From Allium sativum (lineage: Eukaryota > Streptophyta > Magnoliopsida > Asparagales > Amaryllidaceae), in the NCBI GenBank assembly GCA_030737875.1, contig CM060922.1, positions 762,053,603 through 762,117,602 on the forward strand: a DNA stretch of 64,000 nt, in the 5' to 3' direction. A model generated the notes under the pieces. It was not told the origin of the DNA, searched no databases, and saw only the letters and a program-made list of their open reading frames with translations. Shown here piece by piece: positions 24,452-35,920 of the stretch. A program made the translations under genes and the position numbers. The first letter of the stretch is position 1; every line of letters starts with the position of its first letter.

Positions 24452-27400
24452 TGTAATGACCCAGATTTTTAGCCATTTAATTTTGAACATTTAATTTATT
24501 TTAAATGTTATATTAGAAATATAAATGGAAATTTATACGGAATTTATTAATTTAAAGCGAAGTTTGAACGTATAATTTATAATATAATTTAAATCGATCT
24601 CGTAACATCGCGGTAGTTTGTAATTTAACATTTTGAACTTTAATTGAATATACAGGATCCGATATAAGTCAAATTTCTTTGAAATAAGAAACGTTTGGAT
24701 CTATTTGACTATATTTTTCTAATGAAAGTGAAAAATTGAGATTTCATCTTATATATTGTGAGTTATGTCCAGATCAAAATTTCAGAAAGCAGCTATGGAA
24801 TCTTTTATATATTATAACGATTTATTATATATAAGTCGATTTTTAAATAATTCGAACATCATTTTAATTTGGATATTTATTTATAAATTCGAATATGTTT
24901 ATTTTGCAGCTATATGATGTTATGGTCAAATATATATGATAATAATAAATTTTTTATTATTTAATTGAATTGTTTTGAATTTATTTATATTTAATCGTTT
25001 TATTTAAGCCTTAAAAATAACCTTTTTGCAATGATCTCCGTTTTCGACGGAACCAGTTCCATCGTGTCCGGAATATTTTATTATTATAATATTTCAAGTT
25101 TCGAGCCAATTGGAGTTGTCATGTGAGGGTGTGAAAATTAAACGTGAATCAATCAACAAATTTAATATTTAAAATTTCACTATATTTCCAAATAGACTAA
25201 GAATTCGATGAAACAAGTTTCTTTGGGTCATGAATGTCAAACTATACTAGGAGTTCTTTTTCACCACAAACGAAAATTGTATGTGACCAAACAAATATAA
25301 ATCGTCCAACATTAATTAGCAATAAAATATTCTTATTAAAGGGAATATTCCAAATACTTGTTATATATTATCCTTTACACAGTAAACCCTTCGCTCATTT
25401 CATCTTCGATCAAAAACATTTCACGCTGCCTCTTATAGTTGTTCTATAAATCATATAAAATTAAATTTTCATTGAAATCAAATACTATTGGATTTGTTGA
25501 GGTCGTCGGAGTTTGAACTTCGATCTAGTATTATTCTTAAGTAGCTCGATGTATTTCAGAAATTGAGTTCGCCTGTTCAAGTAGCCTAGGGTTAAGGGGT
25601 TTGGCGAATTTGGGTTTCGGTTGGGAAATCTAAGCTTGTATTTGGGTTTTGGAGAGTTCTTAGCACATGCGTGAGAATTGTAGAGGAATTTCATGGTAAA
25701 ACAGTTCGACTCTTTTACTGGTACAACGAAGTGAGGATGGACTGCGTATTTTGAAGGGGAGGATCGAGCGGTTCATGAAGTGTATGGGGAGAAGGAGTTC
25801 TGAACAGTGAAGCAAATGGTATTGTCAGTTTTGGTGGGGAAGTTATGTCTTTGGTAATGGTTGTTGATTGGGCTTCAGTACCAGTCTGAGTTGCAAACCG
25901 TGAAGAAGAAAGGGTCGTCCTGGGTATTGAAGCGTTTTGTTCCAATGGTTTAGTGATTGGATAATAAATTGGAGTATGTGAAGGTGATCAAGGTGAGAAG
26001 CAACCTCGAGTTTGTATTTTTATGTGTATTTTGTTGTAAAAAAGTTCGCTGCCTCTAAGATATAGCATATGAATAGCTTCATACGTGATGTACGGGGAGA
26101 GAACCGAGAGTGGAGAGAAGGGTATGAGGATGAAGGGCTTTCGAAGAGGAGAATGATGATAATTTTTGTGTATTTTATTATGAAGTTGGAGAAGGGGGAT
26201 TGGACATTGGAATAAGTGGCTATGGTGTAAAGTGGAGCAGCGTTCTTCCTGAATGAGGAAGGAAGGGTTTAAGCCACGTGATTTTCAGTAATTGGTAACT
26301 AAACGTTTAATTAATGATGTCATTAGTCAATAAGAATTTTATTTTATTGTAAGTAAAACTTATAATATTAATATCTCAGTTATATGTGATCAGAATTAAA
26401 CGCGACCAGATCCATTGAAACCATAACGAGGAGATCTACAGTTTGAAATTATTGCCACTGAGAACAAGAATTTGATTTTAACAACGTTATGAATTAAGTA
26501 AAATATGTATTGTGCGATAAAACAAAATATAAAATTAAAGTCGAATTTATATAAGAAAAGTTGAAATCAGTGTTGACACCGATAGGTGAAGTGGGATTTA
26601 AACCCAGTTGTTATAAAAGAAATATGAGTGGGAAAAATGAATTTCAAAAGGAAATTTGAATGATAAGGGAAATGAGAAATCGTTTTAAAAAGGAAACGAT
26701 GAGTTTTATTCCAAAGGTTTGGAATATATAATAAATAGAGATAAATCCAAGGGATTTATATTTAGAATTGAACTATGTCGAATATTATTAAGAAGGTTAT
26801 TTCAAAAAGGATATTTAAACTTTATCTAGTGTAAATCTATAAATTGGATGAAATATGTTCAGAAACTAATATTTTAATATTTATAGCTATGTAAATAGGA
26901 TTTATGTTTTGAGATAATTTAATATTATTTTTAATTAAGTTTATTAATCGAGAAGGGAATTTTAGGAATCAAACAAAGTTGATTTTAGAAGTATGGAATG
27001 TATATTTGTAAATACGTTTAAAAAGGGAAATTGAGTTGTTTCATGTAAACAAACAGGTGTCACCAACAGTTTTTATCACCAGAATTTATAAATAAAGTAG
27101 ATTATGATGTGGGTTTATCAAGTGACTCAATAACTGAGATTTTAATCTATAATGATAATTCCAAGTAAATCAAGTTGATTTGATAAAACGAATCTAGATT
27201 CCTATTTAAGGAATGATATTTATATTTGGAAATGAATAACGATTTGAAAGCAAATGTTTTGTGAATGGTAATAATTATAAAGTGGAATTTGAGTTAGCCT
27301 GTAATAGTATATTTATTCCGAAGTTCGGAATATTAATCAAATTTAGATTATTCGAAAGAAAGTTAATTATTCAATTCGACTATATCGAATTCAGGGAAAG

Positions 27401-29508
27401 TGCATTTTACTTTCCGTTTTAATCAAGATTTATTTATTTATTTATTCTAATTAACATATTATAGTTATATTTTTAAAAATTTAATATTTCAGAAGAAGGG
27501 ATAATAACGTTATCATTATAATCAATATTTCCATAGAAGAAGTGGATTCCTAAACTGAATACGAGAATTACATAAGCAATGTTTGTTAAGATTTATGTTG
27601 TGAGCCTTTTCTATTTCGAAGTTGAGAATGTTGTTCAGTTAACGTATGAGAGGTAATTATACCTTGACTTGTTTGACTTAATGATTGACTGAGGAATGGT
27701 TAAGGTTCAGTAGTAAGATGGATTAGTGATACGGTTAATAAAAGTTAAGATATAGTAACGATGTTTATTATATAACATCGGTTTATCCAAATAAAAAGAT
27801 ATTGGAAACGTTTTCAAAGGTACTTTCTAGGGATAACGAGAAGTTATAATAGATAATTGGAAATGATTTCCAGTGTTAATAATTTATATTTTTTTAACAT
27901 ATAGAAAATAAGAATCTGTGAAATTATGGAAATGTTTTCCTACTGGGATAAGAGATATTTTCTCGAATAAATTTTTTTATCATACTGGAAATGTTTTCCA
28001 AGAACCAAGGGAGATAATCGAGCTTTGGAAGGATATGGAAGATGGGAATTTAAAATTGATAATATAATAAGGAATTAATATAAAAAGGGGCCAGTGTTGT
28101 TCGATGCTTGATCAATAGAATTTCCATTTGGAAAAAGGATCATTGGTTGTATGGATGTTCCTTTGATAGTTAAATCAGTGACTATCAAAGTTTTGGTTTA
28201 TTTTATACCTCCGTTGTCAATACGGAGAGACCGGGATCAGATTTATTTTCTGAAAACCACTCCGTATAGGCGTAAGCATTGTGAATCAAAATATGTTGAA
28301 GATGATTGAAGACGGAGTATAGTGCAAGGGTTGTTCTGTTAATCCTAGGTAGAAATTGCCTAAGATGGATTAGTAGAATGGTGCGTTTGGTTTGTCCAGT
28401 CCCAGGACAATGTATATGGACGAATGTTTGACAAAGTGTATATGTGGTCGTCAATTAGTGATTTGACAGATCTGATGATGTGGCATTCAAAGTAAATGGT
28501 GGCAGGATGTTCTTAAAAGATAATCGTGACCTCAAGCCTCATCAACCGGGAAATAATAGAAATAGGGTATGCAGCATGACCAAGTGGGTCATTCCCATTA
28601 GGGGTAATATCACCTGATCTAGAGAAAATCCATTTGCTTCTTATTATATTCGCTGCTATATGCTTTCGGTAACTATTGCTGATCACAACCATTGGGGATA
28701 ATATGCTCGGTACACTCAAGTTAAACGAGTGGCCAGCCATGTATGGTCGGGTTGCAAGATGTTCTTGTTGAACCCTAGAGTATCCCCTCTAGAGTACACT
28801 GATCGGAAGGTGGTTCCATAACTTATCATAGTCGGAATCAAATCTCCAATAAGTGCCCTATGGTTTGTGATTTTGTACTATCTATGTGGAGCATGAGATG
28901 AAAGCATTCTGCTAGATTGCTATTTATTTGATTTAGGCACTATTGTAATATCACCAGATTTAGATATTTAAAATGTTTTGGTTATTGTAAGGTAAAAACC
29001 ATCCGTTTTTATGTATGGATTGGTCTTAAGATTATCTTTTCTTTCGAAAAGGTTTTTGAAAGTTAAATAAATGGTTGGAGTTTACTCACACCAGTCCCAT
29101 GACTGACCTAGAGTTTATTTTGTTTTACTACAAAATCCTGGGTACCCAAATTTGTACGGGCAGTCAAGTAGTAAGGATTTTACAGATTCACTTCAAGGAG
29201 TTTGAAGCAGGAGGCTTCACCGGTTAGCTATAGACTATCATATTCCGCTGTGTGCTATTTATGTATCTAGAAACAGGTGTTTATAACTGTTCCAGAAATA
29301 GTTGTTATGCTTTGATGATGGTATGTATGTACAGTTACTTATTTGTATTTCAAAAGTTATGTTATTTAATATATTTTATTTGTTCCACTGTGAGAATTGT
29401 GTTCTTCGTTTTTCTTCAATTCTAATTTCTAGTCCTTTCTATTTCTCACCCTCTAACTTCTTTCTACTAATGATTCGTATTTCTGTGCAATTTGGGTTGG
29501 ACATGTGG
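24452..29508 (+). mobile_element. LTR-derived region of the TGTAA(T/C)GACCC family
   Basis: Starts TGTAATGACCC. The first 750 bp match three other places in the window (29587, 35921, 61254), notably ATCGCGGTAGTTTG (24608) and a block near 24795 ending AGCTATGG. They also share the CTCCGTTTTCGACG block at 25034. The rest (to 29508) is AT-rich, has no recognisable gene and keeps LTR-like blocks (28740-28900, 29080-29230). The right edge is unclear; it may be one very long LTR or an LTR plus internal remnants. A minus ORF at 25945-25715 shows no known motif. Confidence 0.45.
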
Positions 29509-29578
29509 TGTAACAACCCGCACCTTCGTTCACGCAAGATATTTTCCCCAACTTAGCCACCATATAGGTGTGGGGTTT
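29509..29578 (-). repeat. Inverted TRIM LTR fragment
   Basis: These 70 bases (TGTAACAACCCGCACC... to ...GTGTGGGGTTT) are the reverse complement of the end of the TRIM LTR at 31516-31585, with 7 mismatches counted by eye. Confidence 0.75.
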
Positions 29579-29586
29579 ATTTCCCA

Positions 29587-31306
29587 GGACCCAGAAATTC
29601 GGAACCAATTTAAAATTTCTATTTTAGCAATTTTAATGGATTTTAATATTTAAAATAATTTATTTTAAATAATAACGACGAAAAATTTATTTAAAGCGAA
29701 GTTAGAATGAATAAATTTATTTTAATTATAAAACGAGCCCGAAATGGCGTGGTAGTTTGAAAATTCAATTTTAAATTTCAAATGAATGTACAAGATTCAA
29801 AATAAATCGGATTTCAGTGAAGCAAGAAATATTTGAATCTGTTCAACGAATGTGAAAAATCCAGATTTCATAGCGGGAAGTGAAAGTTAAGCCCAATTTA
29901 AAATTCAGAATAGTCGCTATGGAATATATATATATATATATATATTAATATAATATATAGCCATTTTGCAAACGACCTCCGTTTTCGACGAAACCACTTT
30001 TGTTGGATCCGGAATATCAAATTATTGCAAGAATCCAATTTTCATAATTTTTGGAATTAATATGTGAGCGCAGTAAATTAAAACGTATTTGGTCAATTTT
30101 AGTTGGATTGGATCGACCAGAAAATGACCATTTTTCAAACATCTCCAAATTCGACGAAATTAATTTTGTTAGGACTATATCATTAAAACATAGCTAGAAA
30201 TAATTTTTCTGTAATTTTCGGAGTCAGTATGTGGCCCCGGTAATTTAAAATGTATGTTAAAATAAAATATATAATGATTTATATATTTAATTAAAAGAAA
30301 AACTATTCAAAACAACCGAATTGGCTTACGGAACATATCCCATTGTGTCCGGAATGGGGTTATTTGGCTAGGGCAACAGTCGTTGGGTTTGATTTGGAGT
30401 TTGTATTGGTAAACATGAATTTTTGAGATTTAAAGAATTAAATAAAATAATAAAAAATTATATGTATATTCAAGTGTGCCCAAACCCTAGTCTATTACTA
30501 CCGCTGTCGTTTTAACCATTTCAATGGCCCTCGTTCTTGGATTTTCTGCCCCTCTAATTTCACAATCCACGCAAAAACTCCTTGATCATCCAAAAGCAAA
30601 TCGATAGAGCATCGTGAGATCTCGCCAACCAACGGTGGAGATCGATTTTTATTGCCTTAAGCACTCGAAATCGCTTCCCAAACTTACAACGTTCGCACGC
30701 CATTTCTGGCGTCAGGGAGGGGTCACGGTCAACGCTGTTCTGGGTGTGGGGTGGCGGCGTCGAGGCGCACCACATGGGGGTGAGTGATCGGAGTTCAGTG
30801 GCTACAAGATGGGTGTGGTGGTGGGTTTTTCCATGGAGCATGGTTTCGTATTCGTTCTTCCTGGAACGATGAAGGAGACGGGTTTTCTAACCCTAATTAT
30901 AATGTAATTAATATTAATTGTTAATTATTAACTCAATTAATTTGTTCAAATGGTTAAAATGATATAACTTCTTCCTATGAAATCGGAATTCAGAAATTTT
31001 AGTTGCATTGGAATCAAAAAAAATGAAAGCTTCGACATGAAACTGACTAGAGCTCAAATGGAACATATTGAAAATTCAGGCAAATCCAAACTGTTCACAA
31101 ATTTGGAAATAAAACTGATGGAGTGGAAACCAAAGATGAGAACTCCTTCACTAAAATTTCTACATAGTTATTTATTTATTTTCATAGCTGAAAAATATAT
31201 TAAATTGCCAATGTAGATTTTTATCAGTTTAATCACTATAAACTGTATACGGTGCCTGTTAGATCACTTTCCTCATCCACAGACCATGGACGATTTAAAT
31301 TGACTG
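29587..31306 (+). mobile_element. LTR-derived segment, same family as 61254
   Basis: Starts GACCCAGAAATTCGGAACC and matches the LTR at 61254 over long blocks: ATGGCGTGGTAGTTTGAAAA (29742), ACCTCCGTTTTCGACGAAA (29976), GGCTTACGGAACATATCCCA (30323) and, near the end, CACAGACCATGGA (31278). The first bases have been replaced by an inverted TRIM fragment. The similarity ends where a TRIM primer-binding site begins (31307). A minus frame (30841-30560) in a GC-rich leader-like part shows no known domain. Confidence 0.6.
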
Positions 31307-31585
31307 TGGTATCAGAGCCAATACCCAGCCGAAATTGTGGCTCATGTGTGGAACACAACGCCTGGGTGAGGTGTTTGTGAGCCAACGTGGACGTTGGGCT
31401 CTGTAGGAGGGGAGAATGTAACATCCCTATGTCTTACATCATGGAAGCTTGTGTGAAGTGGGTACTTATATAGTAGAGTCCATCTCTTACTAACGCCGAG
31501 GCCTTTTGAGGAACAAAACCCTACACCTATATGGCGGCTAAGTTGGGGACAATATCTTGCATGAACAGAAGTGCGGGTTGTTACA
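31307..31585 (+). mobile_element. TRIM-type element: internal region and 3' LTR
   Basis: The order is a primer-binding site TGGTATCAGAGCC (31307-31319), about 85 bp of non-coding sequence, a polypurine tract GTAGGAGGGGAGAA (31403-31416), and a 169-bp LTR from TGTAACATCCC (31417) to GGGTTGTTACA (31585). Terminal-repeat retrotransposons in miniature have exactly this layout and no coding capacity. The expected 5' LTR is missing; the preceding DNA belongs to another LTR family. Confidence 0.7.
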
Positions 31586-33840
31586 TGTATTGTAATAAGT
31601 CAACTCAAAGGGTACGAAAATTCGGGCCATTACAGGTTGGGTGATCAATCTGAAGGGTAGCTATTTTCATTCCAAGGGAATAACAGTTGGAGGAGTCGAT
31701 CAAGTAAGCTTGTGATGTTCGAGCTTGCGCCCAATATAAAAGTTTTTCCTACTTTATCAGGACAAATTATAAAGACATATATACAGATTGTCGTTTCCAT
31801 TTGGTTGAGAGATCTTTCGATAAAAGAGAAGCAAACGACATCGTCACTCACTATATGTTTCCATTAATAGTGTTTTCATACGTGTTAGTTTCACATTGAG
31901 ATTTCATCATTCTGTTTGATCTTGCAATTCGATGGATGGAACAAGATCGGAATTTGTAAATTGATTTGTCTCTCTTGATTGTGAATTACCATGTTAAGGG
32001 CCCAGTTAGATTATCTATGTTTATAACATCCCATGTTTGGTCATCAGAATTTAACACTATGGGTGGCTGCAGCATCCATAGCGATTAATGTCAGGCCTCA
32101 AGGTATGGAGTGTTATGACATTGTTAACTTATACTTAGTAGTATATAGGATTTGTTCAAGTTTAATTTATCGACTCATGATTGCATGTTTTCCAAATCGT
32201 TTATCGTTTAGTATAACTGGACTTAATATTTAAGTTTATCAGTTCAATTACTAAGAGGATATAGAATATTGATGGTAGTGAGAGGTTGTTAGTGACGATA
32301 GTGGAATAGGACAAGCTCAGTAGTGATTCGTCTTCGATTTAGTGATAGCAGGTCAAGACTTAGATCTTCGGTAGCAAGTCTCTTATGATCAGACGATACC
32401 AGACTGAGACAGATCTCTGTTAGCGAGTTGTTACTTGGTCTTGTAGCTTGAGAGTATCTAGACACATTCAATTAGATGACCAGATTACCGCCATGTTTGA
32501 GTCGAGTTCCGTATGAATCTAAATATGGATGTTCTTTCGTTTTGGAATCCAAAGGAGATTTTACAGATTGTGAGTAGTTGATTGGCGTACGCCGATTATA
32601 GCATTCTATATATGCTGCTTGATCTTGATTGGTTGGTTGGACCATTCGGGCCAACTTATGATCAGCATATTTTGTGGTTAATTTGTTGGAGTTTCACTTT
32701 TCGTAAAGAAAGGTGGAGTGATTGGGTCATGTTTTCTCAAGTAGAATGTCGTTGTGAATCCTACAAGAGTTAGGATGGTTTGGAAGTTAGGGTTGACCAA
32801 TTAGTGTGTTGATTTCTGGCTTCGAGTGGGAACGAGAAGCCAATAATACTCACTTAGTGTTGTGGGTGTTTCAAGCGCTGTTTTTTTCGGAATGGAGGAT
32901 TGTTATGTTTTAGTCGATAACCAAAACTGCATGAGGAGTAGTCGACTCATGATTCGAAGTTGATGGCGATAGAGTTCGTTTTGGTGATTTGGAGGAACTA
33001 TTTATTAGCAAGGGGTTTAGAGTCGTTCATGACACCACATCGCCATGATTTCTCTCCCCTGAGAGATATCTCAACCTTTGCTGATGGAAATGGTTGAAAT
33101 TATTAGTCTCATACGAGTTTGAATTTCCTATGGGTACGTATGGAAATGTAGTTATTCGTGTGTGCTTAGTTGGAGACGTATCAGTGCGGAAGTGATATAC
33201 CTTTAGTGATCGCCGCTTGTGTCTAATGCTAGTTATGATTCAAGAACTCGAGGTGAGGTAGTGTTGAACCGACCGAGATGGTTAGTTCTGCATGGAAGGG
33301 GTGTTGTTTGTTTCTGACATCATTGAAAGGGGATTGTTGCGCATTCATTTCATTTTGAATGCGATGTCAGCTAGCAATACTAAATGGAATGGATCAAATA
33401 GTTTTCAATAACTATTCTAGGTTTCCAAAGTAGATGCTAGAATAGTTGTCGTTGATTTTCATCGGTAGGTTGCCATACAAATTAGGAAAGTTATGATAAG
33501 GCTCGAGTCATATCGGCTTTGTTGACAGGAGATGCTAGATTAATATACATGATTTTTGGAATGCCAACCAAGATGTCGAGTCGTATATGGACTTATTTTA
33601 CTACTTTATGTATCTTATTAGTTAGGTTAGTTTCCAACATGCTAGGATTAGTGTGAATGTTACTTTCTGCAATTGCTATTGCCTTGCTTATGCGTGTTTG
33701 GTTGATGATGTTTGCATGTCTATTTATGTTCATATGGTTGTCAGACATGCAGGATAATTGTATTGGTTACCATTTATTTATCCGAAATAAAATCCATACA
33801 TGAGTTGATATGCTAGTGTTAGATAAATTTTAGGGGCAAT
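31586..33840. other. Repeat-derived DNA without a recognisable gene
   Basis: Only short frames. One near 32590 reads ILYMLLDLDWLVG, a faint echo of the ILGMDWL box at the end of Ty3/gypsy proteases, but no catalytic motif or neighbouring domain supports it. TTCGGGCCATTACA at 31622-31635 reads on the minus strand as an LTR start (TGTAATGGCCCGAA). Confidence 0.3.
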
Positions 33841-34984
33841 TTAGCTGAAGTCCCTATTAAGTTTCAAAATAACTAAAACATCATTTCCAAGAAAGGTATG
33901 TAAGTTATGCTCCTGGAATTAAGTTAACTAATAATTGTATAAATTTATGGTAATTATTCAGTGAATAATTACAGATATTCATGCAAGTATATAAAAAATT
34001 ATGAAAATTTCCGTAATTATTTAATGAAAATTTGCAAAAATTTCCAAAAAAAACGTTGTGCACATACTACATCACTTTCTCTACATTTACCCCATGATAT
34101 TCATTATTATCTGATGTTATTAAACAAAAATATAATTTTATACGACAATATCATAGAAATCTAAATATATAAGAACATATTCAAACGATAATCATGTAAA
34201 CAAACTATGAAAATTCAACATATTACAATAAACATTCAAATTTGCAAAATATTCATACACCATGTTTGCACATTTATTATATACCAAAGTCTACCAAACC
34301 AAAAGAAAATAATTCGCTTACTACAAAAAAGACATCGAACAATTTAAAATGCAAACATATGCTCATCGTCTTCTTCGGAAGTCTTCAATTACCTATAATA
34401 ATTAAAAAAACTGCATGCGATAAACATCTCTTGAAAAATGCAAAAACATGCTTATTGTAAACAACATTCTGGAGGGAACATTCAACCGAGGTTGTCAACG
34501 TAAAATACAAGTTGCCAAAGTGGCACAAAATATGATAATTCAACATAGGTTGCTAGACATTAATAATTCAACAAAATATGATAATAACAATAATTGGTGT
34601 AGGTTGCCAAAGTGACACACTATTTTAGAAACAAGCTGCATCCCTTTTTATTAGTACCAATTATGGTACATTTATGTAAGATTCTGCTAGTCTCATGGAC
34701 ATTAGTAGATGATAATTGGCTAGATTTTAATATAGGGTGATTAATTTGTTTTAACGAAATCAAATATCCAGGAGCATTCACTGAGATATCCGCTGACTAA
34801 GAGCTAATGAAATTATAAAAATTGATGAGTTAGGAGAAAGGTATGACTAATGTCCTAAAATTTATAGTCATTACAAGGTATATAGGCATGGCACCGCTGA
34901 GTAAGAGAAGATAAATAACAAGAATAGCGAGTAAATGAAGCATTCACAACTCACAATGAATGCAGAGAAAAAAGAAAAGGCACC

Positions 34985-35165
34985 GCATACTGGTGATGCT
35001 GCACCACTGCAATGTTGCATATGCACCACTATACGGTGTTGTTCACCACTGTGTTGCATTTGCACCACTACAATGGTGTGCAAGAGCACCACAGTGGTGA
35101 ACTGAACCACATAATGGTGCATCTACACCATTATAGTGGTGCGGCATCACCACTATGTAGTACAT
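34985..35165. repeat. CACCACT/AGTGGTG palindromic minisatellite (left)
   Basis: A run of GCACCACT, TGCACCAC and AGTGGTGCA words in both orientations, spaced about 20 bp apart, for example GTTGCATATGCACCACTATA and CATTATAGTGGTGCGGCATC. A very similar array lies at 40208-40370. Confidence 0.75.
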
Positions 35166-35915
35166 TTTACAATTTATAATTTCCTATTATTATTACTACT
35201 TTTTTGTTACATTTGTTTGTTATTAATTTTCTTCTCATTTGTTGTTTAGCACAAACTCATAGCCTTATCACAACTACACCAACCTGCAATCGATCATCGT
35301 AGTGCATCGACGACCTTCACCAAAGCCTATATTCATCCTTACCTATAGCAGCAAACAATTGTTCAATCCTGCACCATCACACAACAAACTGATTCACCTT
35401 CCACTTTAACTAAACCTCTTCATCAAACATTACACAACACCTTCGGCAACTTCCCCAAAACACACTTCACCAAACACCACAAACCTGAAGCAACCAAAAT
35501 TCACCAGCAAAACAGCCTTCCTAAGCCTGAGCTTGTTCATTACCTACCTCTTCCCATCAGCCATCAACTCAGTCAAAGCTGAACCATGTCTGCATCAGTC
35601 TACGAAAACTGCAACTCATTCTATTAGCCACATGCTTCTAAAACTGGCGCACAGACCTGTCCACAACTGCCATCCCACTTCATAAACGCTCCACCAATAC
35701 CACATAAACACCCTTCATTTGTCTCCTCCCCCCATGAAAACAGTATCCACAAACCACAAAATAACTGCCTTCCCAAACATTCACTGAAACAACCCTCACT
35801 ACTATTAACCATAACCACTCCGATCACCTACTACTGCCAAACAACCAAATACCACTACATGCTTATTGCTCCTCATCATATATGCACACCTTACCATCAA
35901 ACTAATGCCCTCAAA

Positions 35916-35920
35916 GCTCC
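35916..35920 (+). repeat. Target-site duplication GCTCC (left)
   Basis: GCTCC immediately before the LTR at 35921; the identical GCTCC follows its CA end at 38965-38969. Confidence 0.8.

Larger units (their letters stand above)
33841..35920. other. AT-rich then C-rich non-coding DNA, interrupted at 35920
   Basis: No gene recognised. 34470-34620 repeats a GGTTGCCAAAGTG.CACA motif. 34985-35165 holds a palindromic CACCACT/AGTGGTG array. 35250-35920 is unusually C-rich on the plus strand with no long frame, and continues at 38965-39420 after removal of the solo LTR. Confidence 0.4.

Noticed and set aside
29509..31585. A classical DNA transposon bounded by 70-bp terminal inverted repeats
   Set aside because: No target-site duplication matches at the outer ends (TGTGG versus TGTAT), and both ends are pieces of one TRIM LTR; kept only as a composite finding.
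31417..31585. Cassandra-type TRIM carrying a 5S rRNA promoter
   Set aside because: The LTR lacks recognisable 5S box A/IE/C sequence, so it is called only TRIM-type.
32582..32773. A Ty3 protease remnant (LDLDWLVG)
   Set aside because: Only one short degenerate box, no active site and no gag or RT nearby in frame.
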